Source of the DNA: Candidatus Thorarchaeota archaeon
Lineage (GTDB): Archaea; Asgardarchaeota; Thorarchaeia; Thorarchaeales; Thorarchaeaceae
Reading direction: 5' to 3'
NCBI GenBank assembly: GCA_004524595.1
Contig: SDOA01000031.1
Coordinates: forward strand, 1-35,708
Length of the DNA: 35,708 nt
Shown here in pieces: positions 6,897-14,886 of this stretch; the stretch's first letter is position 1; each line of letters starts with the position of its first letter. Under the pieces are notes generated by a model, which ran no database searches, was not told the origin of the DNA, and worked only from the letters and a program-made list of their open reading frames with translations. The position numbers and the translations under genes were made by a program.

Positions 6897-8029
6897 AGTC
6901 GGATATTCTTGAAGAAGCAAGTGAGATCTGGTTTGGCCCTCAACATGTCAGTGCACATGGTTGGGCTACGAAACTCACTCTTGTTGGTGACTATATTGTT
7001 GAGTGTGATCCAAATGCAGGATATTTCCATCGTTCAGCAGAGAAGTGCCTTGAGTTCCGGAATTTCAGACAGGGTTCTATGATTCTTGAACGAATTTGCA
7101 TGATAGAGGCTTTCATATCTGAGTATCCATATGTGGCTGCAGTAGAGAAGATGGTTGATCTGGAGATACCCGCGCGTGCGAAAATAATGCGCACAATAAT
7201 GATCGAGTTAAACCGAATTCATTCTCTCCAGTTTTGGTGGGGCCAGTTTGCTGGTGAGCTCGGGCTCTTTGCGATGCTTCTCTGGCCGTGGGTCGATAGA
7301 GAGTATACACTTGATGCCTTCGAAGAACTAACAGGTTCTCGTCACTCAGTTTCATATAACACTCCAGGTGGTGTGAAGTATGATTTCACGCCTCAATTCT
7401 TAGAGAAGATGGAGGTGGCATTATCTCGAGTTGAAGAGAGAATACCCGTCTTTAGAGATATGTTTCAAAGAAGTCCTACCTTTAGATTACGTGCTGAGGG
7501 AGTGGGTCATTATACTGCAAAACAGGGGCTCAAGTGGGGCCTCAGTGGTCCAAATATCAAAGCCTGTGGGATTCCCATGGACCTACGAAAGGATGACCCT
7601 GATCCGAATTTAGCTTATGATCTCATTGATTGGAAAGTTCCTATTATAATAAACAAGCAACATCCTGGAGAATGTGATGCCTACGATAGACTTCTTCAGA
7701 GGTTCAAAGAGATAGAAACTTCAATCGATATTATACGCAAACTCCTGCCTCTCCTTCCTGATGGTGATATTGTTGATCCTAAGGCGCGCGCTAAAGTTAA
7801 CCGACTCCCTGAGGCTGAGGGATACGGAAGGATTGAAGGTACTCGTGGAATCACAACCGTATGGTTGAAGACATTTGATAAAGCTCAGACTCCTTATAGG
7901 GCAAAGATACGTGGACCATGCTTCGCTTCTTACTATGCTCTAAAACATATAGTCCCTGGTGCTCGTTTTGCTGATTTTCCCGCAATCTTTGGGAGTCTAG
8001 ACCCCTACCCAGGATGGTGGGATCGCTAG
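6893..8029 (+). CDS. nuoD: Complex I subunit D (49-kDa type), atypical quinone site
   Basis: A 378-residue homologue of the [NiFe]-hydrogenase large subunit that forms the quinone pocket with NuoB. Seen: GPQHVSAHG (quinone-loop His), GYFHRSAEK, LNRIHS, RAEGVGHY, PEAEGYGRIEG and the C-terminal LDPYPGWWDR. Only one Cys (Cys69, in ERICMIE) remains of the first hydrogenase CxxC pair, and the second pair is absent (DPY), so no NiFe site is possible. The conserved Tyr of complex I (Y87 in Thermus, in a PYxxR motif) appears replaced by Ile in MILERIC. It starts with GGAGGTG upstream and overlaps nuoC. Not fused to nuoC. Confidence 0.92.
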   Translation: MKSDILEEASEIWFGPQHVSAHGWATKLTLVGDYIVECDPNAGYFHRSAEKCLEFRNFRQGSMILERICMIEAFISEYPYVAAVEKMVDLEIPARAKIMRTIMIELNRIHSLQFWWGQFAGELGLFAMLLWPWVDREYTLDAFEELTGSRHSVSYNTPGGVKYDFTPQFLEKMEVALSRVEERIPVFRDMFQRSPTFRLRAEGVGHYTAKQGLKWGLSGPNIKACGIPMDLRKDDPDPNLAYDLIDWKVPIIINKQHPGECDAYDRLLQRFKEIETSIDIIRKLLPLLPDGDIVDPKARAKVNRLPEAEGYGRIEGTRGITTVWLKTFDKAQTPYRAKIRGPCFASYYALKHIVPGARFADFPAIFGSLDPYPGWWDR

Positions 8030-8042
8030 GAGGTGCTATGAC

Positions 8043-9188
8043 GTGCAGTTCGATTTCTTTGCCTGGCTTGATGGAATATGGAACTGGTTTATAGGAGTCC
8101 TACTCTGGTTCTGGGGTCTTGTCGAATGGTTATTTGCATGGGTCATAGATGTCCTTAATGCTATTTGGGCTATTATTATCTTGCCAGAGAACTTCATGTT
8201 TCTATTCAGATCTCTCATATTCCCAGGATTGGTCTTCATTGTTTTAGCTCTTATCTTTACAATTTGGTTTACACGTAAAACTTGGGCAAGAATCCAAGAC
8301 CGACGCGGTCCAACACACTTGGGCAAATATGGTGGTCTCCAGCTGTTTGCAGACGCAATCAAACTCATGGGAAAAGAAACAATCATCCCTGACAAAGCAA
8401 AACGGTGGGCATACAGAATTCTTCCGTCACTATTGCTATTGATTGTTCTTCTACCCTTTGCATTCATTCCTTGGGACCCCATTTGGAATATTTTGGGACA
8501 TCCTGCTTTTCCAGATTTATCAGTTAGTCTCGTTCTAGTCTTTGCAATTCTTACTGCAGTCCCTGTACTATCACTACTTATTGGGTGGGTTTCTGGATCC
8601 AAGTATTCACTAATTGGTGGATTTCGAGCTGCAAACAACCAGTTTGCCTCAGAGATACCCATGGTCGTTTCATCAATTGGGCCAGCTATGCTTGCAGGTT
8701 CTCTCAGTTTGTTTGGAATTGTTCAAGCTCAGACCAATATCTGGTATATTGTGCTTCTCCCAGTGAGCTTTGCTACATTCTTGGTAGCTGCCATTGCATC
8801 TGTTGGAACATTCCCCTTCGATGCTCCTGTTGCAGACTCTGAGATTATTTTTGGTTGGAGAACTGAGCTATCAGGTATTTATTTCACACTTGTCTATTTT
8901 GCGGAATTTGCTGAACAAATTCTCTACAGCGCCCTCATGGTTGCTCTCTTCTTTGGTGGATTCAATGGGCTTCCCTTCTTACCTGGTGTTGTCAACTTTG
9001 CAATCAAATGGCTTGTAGTCTTCTTCTTCTTCATAGTGGTGACTTCTTCCTTCTACAGGATACGACAGGATCAGATTGTCCATCTATGCTGGAAGTATCT
9101 ACTACCATTGTCGATACTGAATGTTGTCGTGGTGATGTTTGCTCTAGTCTACATTCCAGGACTTGTGCCACTTGTCATAGGAGGTTGA
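8043..9188 (+). CDS. nuoH: Complex I subunit H
   Basis: A 381-residue membrane subunit with eight or more helices, lining the quinone entry and the E-channel. Signatures: DRRGPTHLGKYGGLQLFAD followed by KLMGKE, and FPFDAPVADSEIIFGWRTEL followed by the AEFAEQ helix. The usual PEAE reads PVAD, keeping one acid. The N-terminus has about 50 residues more than E. coli NuoH, rich in Trp and Phe, with an additional hydrophobic segment. The start is GTG at 8043, 9 nt after GGAGG; the ATG at 8038 is in another frame. It lies 13 bp after nuoD and 4 bp before nuoI. Confidence 0.92.
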   Translation: MQFDFFAWLDGIWNWFIGVLLWFWGLVEWLFAWVIDVLNAIWAIIILPENFMFLFRSLIFPGLVFIVLALIFTIWFTRKTWARIQDRRGPTHLGKYGGLQLFADAIKLMGKETIIPDKAKRWAYRILPSLLLLIVLLPFAFIPWDPIWNILGHPAFPDLSVSLVLVFAILTAVPVLSLLIGWVSGSKYSLIGGFRAANNQFASEIPMVVSSIGPAMLAGSLSLFGIVQAQTNIWYIVLLPVSFATFLVAAIASVGTFPFDAPVADSEIIFGWRTELSGIYFTLVYFAEFAEQILYSALMVALFFGGFNGLPFLPGVVNFAIKWLVVFFFFIVVTSSFYRIRQDQIVHLCWKYLLPLSILNVVVVMFALVYIPGLVPLVIGG

Positions 9189-9192
9189 TGTG

Positions 9193-9624
9193 ATGGGATT
9201 CCTTAGTACTCTTGGCGACATCTTTAGAATCTTGAAACATGTATTCCGTCAAGCATTTCGCAGACCCTTTACGTACTTCTACCCATACGAGGACAGACCA
9301 TATCCTGAGCGGACTCGTGGTAGACACATACACATTCGTGAGAACTGCACAGCTTGCGCTCAGTGTGTCAGAGCCTGTCCTGTGGTCGCTATTCGTATAG
9401 ATAAAGAAGATCGTAAGTTTGAGAAAGATGCAGCTCTGTACTTTGATTATACTCGGTGCATCTTTTGTGGAGATTGCGTCGCTGTCTGTAGATTTTATGC
9501 GTTGTATCACACGAAAATTGTTGATATCTCTGAAGGCGATAAAGAAGATCTCCTCTATGGTCCAGACAAAATTACCACACTCGACAGAGACCCGTTAGAA
9601 TGGCGTGGAGGGAGGTTCCGCTAA
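9193..9624 (+). CDS. nuoI: Complex I subunit I (2x[4Fe-4S] ferredoxin type)
   Basis: A 143-residue peripheral subunit with two complete [4Fe-4S] motifs, CTACAQCVRACP and CIFCGDCVAVC, holding clusters N6a and N6b, which relay electrons to N2 in NuoB. The second motif ends CRFYAL instead of CP. The N-terminus is basic and amphipathic, as usual for attachment near NuoH. The ATG at 9193 follows GGAGG by 8 nt; a GTG directly before it is also in frame. Its stop overlaps the next ATG by one base. With NuoE, F and G missing, the donor to these clusters is open; the GlcF-like protein or a ferredoxin are candidates. Confidence 0.93.
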   Translation: MGFLSTLGDIFRILKHVFRQAFRRPFTYFYPYEDRPYPERTRGRHIHIRENCTACAQCVRACPVVAIRIDKEDRKFEKDAALYFDYTRCIFCGDCVAVCRFYALYHTKIVDISEGDKEDLLYGPDKITTLDRDPLEWRGGRFR

Positions 9625-11102
9625 TGGTATTTGGAATTCCTTTCATGGCTCTTTCATTAGCTGTAATGTTTATTGGTGGTCTGCTAATCTATGTTTTAAG
9701 AAGCAATCTGAAAGAGAGTGCAGGAAATGTTGCAGTAGGAATCTCACTCTTTGCAACGATCCTCATGATTCCTCCTTTCTATGAACTTCTAACTAAAGGT
9801 TCTTCTATTGAGACCGTCATCTGGTCGAACATCCTCGAACCTTTTGGTCTATTTCTCGACCCTGTAGCATTTCCAATCACGTTTGCTGTTGTCATCCTAG
9901 GTTTTCTCTCGGTAGTCTACGCAGTTGGATACACTGAGCATACAGAGAATAAACCGACCTTCTTTGCCAACCAGCTCTTCTTCATCATGGGTATGACCTG
10001 GGTCACTCTTGCAACCAATATGATTGAATTTTTTATAGCTTGGGAGATCATGTTAGTGCCGAGCTATTTCCTCATCCTCTTCTGGGGATTCCCTGAAACC
10101 AGAAAGCGAACAGCACTCAAGTTTTGGCTTTATACTCAATCTGGAGCTGTATGTATCCTGATTGGTTTTGGTTTACTCTATGCTCAGGGTGGTTCTTTCG
10201 TGCTGGCTAACATCGTGACTAATGGTGAACTGATTTTCAAGGTTATTTTCATCCTTCTTGCAGCCGGCTTTCTCGTGAAGATGGCAGTCTTTCCGATCCA
10301 TTGGTGGCTCCCTCCTGTTCATGCGGAGGCTCCAACTCCAATCTCAGTGCTCTTGTCTGGAGCAATGATTGAAACTGGCGCATATGCCCTTGTCCGTTTT
10401 GGCATGTTGACTTTGAATGAGGCTGCAATCTCTCTCTCCCTCTGGGTTGCCGCCCTCGGAGTCATCACGATGTTCTATGGAGGGTTCATGGCACTAGCTC
10501 AGCTAGACATCAAACGACTCCTTGCTTACTCATCTGTTTCTCAGATGGGGTATGTCCTTTTTGCATTGGGGACAGTGACAGTAGCTGGTGTATCTGGTGG
10601 TATGTTCCATCTTATCAACCATGCATTCTCCAAAGGTCTCTTGTTTATGACTGCTGGAGCTGTAATCCATCAGACTGGTCTACGTGATATCAAGAAGATG
10701 GGAGGTCTATCAAATAAGATGCCAATCACTGCATTCGCAGCGGCAATTGGTATGATGAGCATTGCTGGAAGTCCTCCCCTCTCAGGCTTTGCCAGCGAGT
10801 GGATGATGTTCCTTGGAGGATTCAATGCAGCTATATCAGGAGCTGGTCTTAACATGGGTTTTCTCATATTGACAATTCTGGCTGTTGCGAGTTCAATTCT
10901 CACCGCTGCATATATGCTTCGATTCTTCTGGAGAGTCTTTTTAGGTACACATCCAGAGGAGCTTGAAGATGTGAAAGAGAGTCCCAACTCCATGACCATC
11001 CCTATGATTATTCTTGGTGTACTCATTGTGATCTTTGGAATATTCCCGAGCTTGGCACTTGATGTCATAGTTCCGGCGTTTGCAGGTATTACAGGTCCAT
11101 AA
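9624..11102 (+). CDS. nuoM: Antiporter-like subunit, NuoM family, first copy (M1)
   Basis: A 492-residue polytopic protein of the proton-translocating antiporter family (about 14 helices). Key residues: TM5 Glu in FIAWEIMLVPSY, TM7 Lys in LVKMAVFPIHWWLP, DIKRLLAYSS, and TM12 Glu in SGFASEW. The TM8 Lys, present in the other three antiporter subunits here, is Glu250 (SGAMIETGAYAL). The ATG at 9624 overlaps the nuoI stop (TAATG) and follows GGAGG by 8 nt; an upstream in-frame ATG at 9600 lies inside nuoI. Unusually it precedes nuoL; a canonical nuoM lies after nuoL, so this is an extra pump module or a divergent homologue. Confidence 0.85.
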   Translation: MVFGIPFMALSLAVMFIGGLLIYVLRSNLKESAGNVAVGISLFATILMIPPFYELLTKGSSIETVIWSNILEPFGLFLDPVAFPITFAVVILGFLSVVYAVGYTEHTENKPTFFANQLFFIMGMTWVTLATNMIEFFIAWEIMLVPSYFLILFWGFPETRKRTALKFWLYTQSGAVCILIGFGLLYAQGGSFVLANIVTNGELIFKVIFILLAAGFLVKMAVFPIHWWLPPVHAEAPTPISVLLSGAMIETGAYALVRFGMLTLNEAAISLSLWVAALGVITMFYGGFMALAQLDIKRLLAYSSVSQMGYVLFALGTVTVAGVSGGMFHLINHAFSKGLLFMTAGAVIHQTGLRDIKKMGGLSNKMPITAFAAAIGMMSIAGSPPLSGFASEWMMFLGGFNAAISGAGLNMGFLILTILAVASSILTAAYMLRFFWRVFLGTHPEELEDVKESPNSMTIPMIILGVLIVIFGIFPSLALDVIVPAFAGITGP

Positions 11103-11112
11103 GGTGATTATG

Positions 11113-13302
11113 ATGTTATTCGGCTTACCTTACTATCTCATCCTCGTAATCCCACTTGCAGGCTCACTATTTGTTCCTATCATTGGCAGATTCAATGAGA
11201 AACTTCGCGACTGGACTCCTGCAATCTTCATGGGAGTTTCAATGGTACTCTGCTGGTCTCTCCTAATGGATTTGGGAACAACACATATGCCACACTGGGA
11301 ATGGATCAATATCCCAGGGCTCTATGTCCCCTTTGAGATGCTACTGGATCCTCTATCAATCATTATGGCAATACTTTCAAGTACTCTCTGTTTTCTCATC
11401 TATGTTTATTCAACAGAGTACATGGCACATGAAGGTGACCGAAATCGCTTCTTCTTCCTGATGCTAGTCTTCGGTGGTGGAATGCTCACTCTAGTTTTGA
11501 GCAATAATTTACTGATTGCATTCATTGGCTGGGAGATTATGGGTTTTTGCAGCTATGGTCTAATTGGCTTCTGGAATGACAAAAGGAATCCTCCTGAAGA
11601 AGATCCACTTGGATACGAACAACATAATCCCTTACTAAAGTTTGAGACCGAAGGTGAATACAACACACACTGCGGAACAAAAGCCTTCATCGTCACAAGG
11701 GTCGGGGATGCTTTTATGCTGGGTGGTATTCTCCTTCTCTTCACATTTACTGGGTCCTTCCTCTTCACTGATCTAGCAAGCAATCTGAACGACTGGTGGG
11801 GGACCATGGCTGCGTGGGGTCTCTTGATTCCAGCACTAGTACTCATTTTTGCAGGCGCTATTGGAAAGTCTGGTCAGGCTCCCTTGCAGGTCTGGCTCCC
11901 TGAAGCCATGGCAGGTCCAACTTCCGTATCTGCATTGATTCATGCTGCTACCATGGTCAAGGCTGGTGTGTATATCAGTGCTAGATTCTTAGTGACAATC
12001 GTTGAAGCAACTTCAGGTCATGGTGAAGAGCATGTTACAGGATTTATACCATTGCAGATGACATTTGGTATCGAGATGGTTGTTTCCTTCTTCATCCTAG
12101 TTGCTGTGGTGGGAGGTATCACAGCTTTCATGACTGCCACAATGGGTATGGTTTCTAATGAGTTGAAACAGGTTCTTGCCTTTTCTACATTGAGCCAACT
12201 CGGTTATATGATCCTAGCTATCGGCACTAGCGGAATCCTTGCCCTCGATGGACACTACGAGCATGCTTACCTGAGTGGAGTCCTTCACATAGTAGCTCAT
12301 GGTGCTTTCAAAGCACTACTCTTCCTTGCTGCCGGTGGAGTCATTCATGCAGTACATACGAAGTATATGTCAAAGATGGGCGGACTAAAGAACTTCATGC
12401 CTTGGACCTATCGGGTCATGCTGATAGGTGTCTTGGCATTAGCCGGTATCCCGCCAATGTCTGGTTTCTGGTCAAAGGACTCCATCATTGAATACACGTA
12501 TGAACTTGCTACACACAATCTTATTGGACTGTTCTTGTTTGGATTAGCAGTGGCTGCTGTTGCATGTACTATCTTTTACAGTATCCGTCTTATGGGAATG
12601 GTCTTCCACGGAAAGCGACCCGAACATCACGGAGAGAACCATCATAATGAACCTCACGATCCTGGTCCTGCAATGATGATTCCATTATTTGTTCTTGCAG
12701 CCTTTACAATTGGGGCATTTCTTATCTTTCCATTCATTCAGACAATTATCTTTGCAGAGGGACCGATGACTGCTACACTATTCTTTGAGCTACTCACAGA
12801 GATGATCATGGTCAAGCTGACAATGCCGGGGCTTGTGCCTTTTGCAATCACAATTGGTGCACTGTTTCTTGGTGGTATTCCAGCTTATCTTATGTACATC
12901 AAGAATGCTGATACTCCAAATACGAGAATACCTGCACAAGGCATTCGTAGGGGAATCTACAACTTTCTGAAACATCGATGGTATATCAACGAGGGATACT
13001 ATTGGTTAGTTAATAAGTTCCTGCTATTTGCAGATCTCTGGAGAAGGGAGGTTGACGACAAGGTCATTGATGGTATCGATTTCAAATCCGCAGATGCTGC
13101 CCAGACCATCTCTAGGAAAGTGAGATGGTTTGATGATAATGTAGTGGATGGTTTTGCTGAAGGAATTTCTACAGCAAGTGTTGAAGCCTCAGAGATCGGA
13201 CTTGAGTCTCAGACTGGCAAAATCAACGACTATGTTGGAGTTGTGATTTTTGGCTTTGGGCTACTAATCATAATAGCCCTTTTATCATTGGGGGTGATCT
13301 AG
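11113..13302 (+). CDS. nuoL: Antiporter-like subunit L with extended lateral helix
   Basis: A 729-residue distal-arm subunit, longer than E. coli NuoL (613). Seen: FIGWEIMGFCSY (TM5 Glu), GKSGQAPLQVWLPEAMAGPT (TM7 Lys), ATMVKAGVY (TM8 Lys), LAFSTLSQLGYM, and SGFWSKDS (TM12 Lys). Extra length lies in an acidic loop near residues 155-185, a His-rich loop near 510-520 (HHGENHHNE) and the C-terminal lateral helix. From YYWLVNKF to QTGKINDYV the helix region is about 80 residues against about 50 in E. coli, with two similar segments (DDKVIDG and DDNVVDG). This fits an arm lengthened by one subunit. The ATG at 11113 fits the AAGGTGAT site better than the ATG at 11110. Confidence 0.92.
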   Translation: MLFGLPYYLILVIPLAGSLFVPIIGRFNEKLRDWTPAIFMGVSMVLCWSLLMDLGTTHMPHWEWINIPGLYVPFEMLLDPLSIIMAILSSTLCFLIYVYSTEYMAHEGDRNRFFFLMLVFGGGMLTLVLSNNLLIAFIGWEIMGFCSYGLIGFWNDKRNPPEEDPLGYEQHNPLLKFETEGEYNTHCGTKAFIVTRVGDAFMLGGILLLFTFTGSFLFTDLASNLNDWWGTMAAWGLLIPALVLIFAGAIGKSGQAPLQVWLPEAMAGPTSVSALIHAATMVKAGVYISARFLVTIVEATSGHGEEHVTGFIPLQMTFGIEMVVSFFILVAVVGGITAFMTATMGMVSNELKQVLAFSTLSQLGYMILAIGTSGILALDGHYEHAYLSGVLHIVAHGAFKALLFLAAGGVIHAVHTKYMSKMGGLKNFMPWTYRVMLIGVLALAGIPPMSGFWSKDSIIEYTYELATHNLIGLFLFGLAVAAVACTIFYSIRLMGMVFHGKRPEHHGENHHNEPHDPGPAMMIPLFVLAAFTIGAFLIFPFIQTIIFAEGPMTATLFFELLTEMIMVKLTMPGLVPFAITIGALFLGGIPAYLMYIKNADTPNTRIPAQGIRRGIYNFLKHRWYINEGYYWLVNKFLLFADLWRREVDDKVIDGIDFKSADAAQTISRKVRWFDDNVVDGFAEGISTASVEASEIGLESQTGKINDYVGVVIFGFGLLIIIALLSLGVI

Positions 13303-14886
13303 ATGCAACTAGGTTTAGCTTCTGATTTGATTACTGCACTTCCTATGAATATTCTCGTATTCATGCTTCTAGCTCCCCTCATTGGTGCTCTTATTGCATA
13401 CCTGATTGGAGCAAAAGGGGCACGTGCAATTACGCTCCTTATCACTACAGTTGAGCTAGGTCTATCGTTACTATTGATTCTCGGAACACCCTCTCTTGGC
13501 TCAGATGCTGGTGGAATGAGTCATACAATTAGCTATCTCTTAGCTCGACTTGGCACCACGTCCGAAGCACCAGTCTTCGAGATTATTCTTGGTGTTGATG
13601 GTGTTTCTATGGTAATGATTCTGCTGTCAAATCTTGTTATCTGGATTGCAGCTATAAGTTCAAATCATATCAAGACATCTGAGGGGCTCTACTATATGCT
13701 CTTTCTAGTGCTTCAAACAGGGCTTCTAGGGGTCTTCATGGCATTAGATTTGATTGGATTTTTTATATGGTGGGAGCTGGTCTTAATCCCGATGTTCTTC
13801 ATAATCGGGCTATGGGGCGAACAAGGTTCCCGTCATGCTGCTGTTAAATTCTTCATCTATACCCATCTTGGTTCAGCAGTAATGTTAGTCGGATTCTTCT
13901 ATCTATACTTCCAATCTTCTATGATTAATGCGATTGGTATTGCAACTGAAGTACCAACTTTTAGTATGGTCGCACTACGAAATCTTGGTCTGGACCCTTG
14001 GATTCAGATTGGTTTTGCTCTCGCTCTCTTCATGGGAGCTGGTGTCAAGTTACCCGTCTTTCCTTTGCACAACTGGTTACCATGGGCACATGTGAAGGCT
14101 CCAACCCCCGGTTCTGTTATCCTTGCAGGCATCCTTCTGAAGATGGGTGGTTACGCTTTCATTCGTCTAGGTCTTTGGATGATTCCTGATGCTATTGCAA
14201 GGTTAGCTATTCCATTTGCGATTATTGCGATATTCACCTGCATTTATGCTGCATTCACAGCAATGGCTCAGACGGACATGAAGAGTCTGGTTGCTTATAC
14301 TTCAATCAATCATATGTCTTGGGTTCTTCTTGGTGTCGCAGCATATGCCGCTGGCGCTAGTTCTGCTGACCCGATAATTCAAGCAGCTGCGAATCTTGCT
14401 ATTCAGGGTTCAATTTTCATGATGTTCTCCCACGGAACGATCATATCTGTCATGTTCATCGTAGCAGGACAGCTCAAATATAACACGGGAACAAGGGAGA
14501 TTCCCGAAATCAAGGGTCTCATGACAAAAGCACCTAAACTATCTGCTGTGCTTATTCTCGCAACACTAGCAGCTTTTGGGCTTCCTGGATTCAGTGGATT
14601 TATTGCTGAGGCTCTCATTATGTTTGGCTCTATTGTTGTCTATTCCTGGTCCGCGTTGATTGGTCTTGGAATATTCATCACAGTAGGATACATGCTTTGG
14701 ATGCTCAATCGAATAGTCTTTAGTGATGTAGATCCAGAGAAAGAAGTGTCTGAAGCACCGTGGAACGATCTCATTGCGCCTATTCTAATGCTCATACCCG
14801 TGATTCTTCTGGGAATCTGGCCTGATTTAATTCTTGATTTCGTAAAACCTGTCATTGATGCTATGTTAGCAGGAGGTCTACCTTAA
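13303..14886 (+). CDS. nuoM: Antiporter-like subunit, NuoM family, second copy (M2)
   Basis: A 527-residue polytopic protein and the more canonical NuoM of the two: FIWWELVLIP (TM5 Glu), AGVKLPVFPLHNWLPWAH (TM7 Lys), PGSVILAGILLKMGGY (TM8 Lys), AQTDMKSLVAYTSINHMSW and SGFIAEALIMFGS (TM12 Glu). The ATG at 13303 directly follows the nuoL TAG, with GGTGAT 4-9 nt upstream. It overlaps the nuoN start by one base. Together with M1, L and N it gives four antiporter modules instead of three. An extra Ala/Ser-rich loop sits around residues 345-365. Confidence 0.92.
   Translation: MQLGLASDLITALPMNILVFMLLAPLIGALIAYLIGAKGARAITLLITTVELGLSLLLILGTPSLGSDAGGMSHTISYLLARLGTTSEAPVFEIILGVDGVSMVMILLSNLVIWIAAISSNHIKTSEGLYYMLFLVLQTGLLGVFMALDLIGFFIWWELVLIPMFFIIGLWGEQGSRHAAVKFFIYTHLGSAVMLVGFFYLYFQSSMINAIGIATEVPTFSMVALRNLGLDPWIQIGFALALFMGAGVKLPVFPLHNWLPWAHVKAPTPGSVILAGILLKMGGYAFIRLGLWMIPDAIARLAIPFAIIAIFTCIYAAFTAMAQTDMKSLVAYTSINHMSWVLLGVAAYAAGASSADPIIQAAANLAIQGSIFMMFSHGTIISVMFIVAGQLKYNTGTREIPEIKGLMTKAPKLSAVLILATLAAFGLPGFSGFIAEALIMFGSIVVYSWSALIGLGIFITVGYMLWMLNRIVFSDVDPEKEVSEAPWNDLIAPILMLIPVILLGIWPDLILDFVKPVIDAMLAGGLP

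Noticed and set aside
6893..8029. NuoD as an active [NiFe] hydrogenase large subunit
   Set aside because: Only one of four metal-binding cysteines remains, and neighbours are complex I subunits; no maturation endopeptidase site is present.
8036..8662. 208-residue open frame on the minus strand opposite nuoH
   Set aside because: Fully antisense to the well-supported nuoH, with no family motif; a shadow frame.
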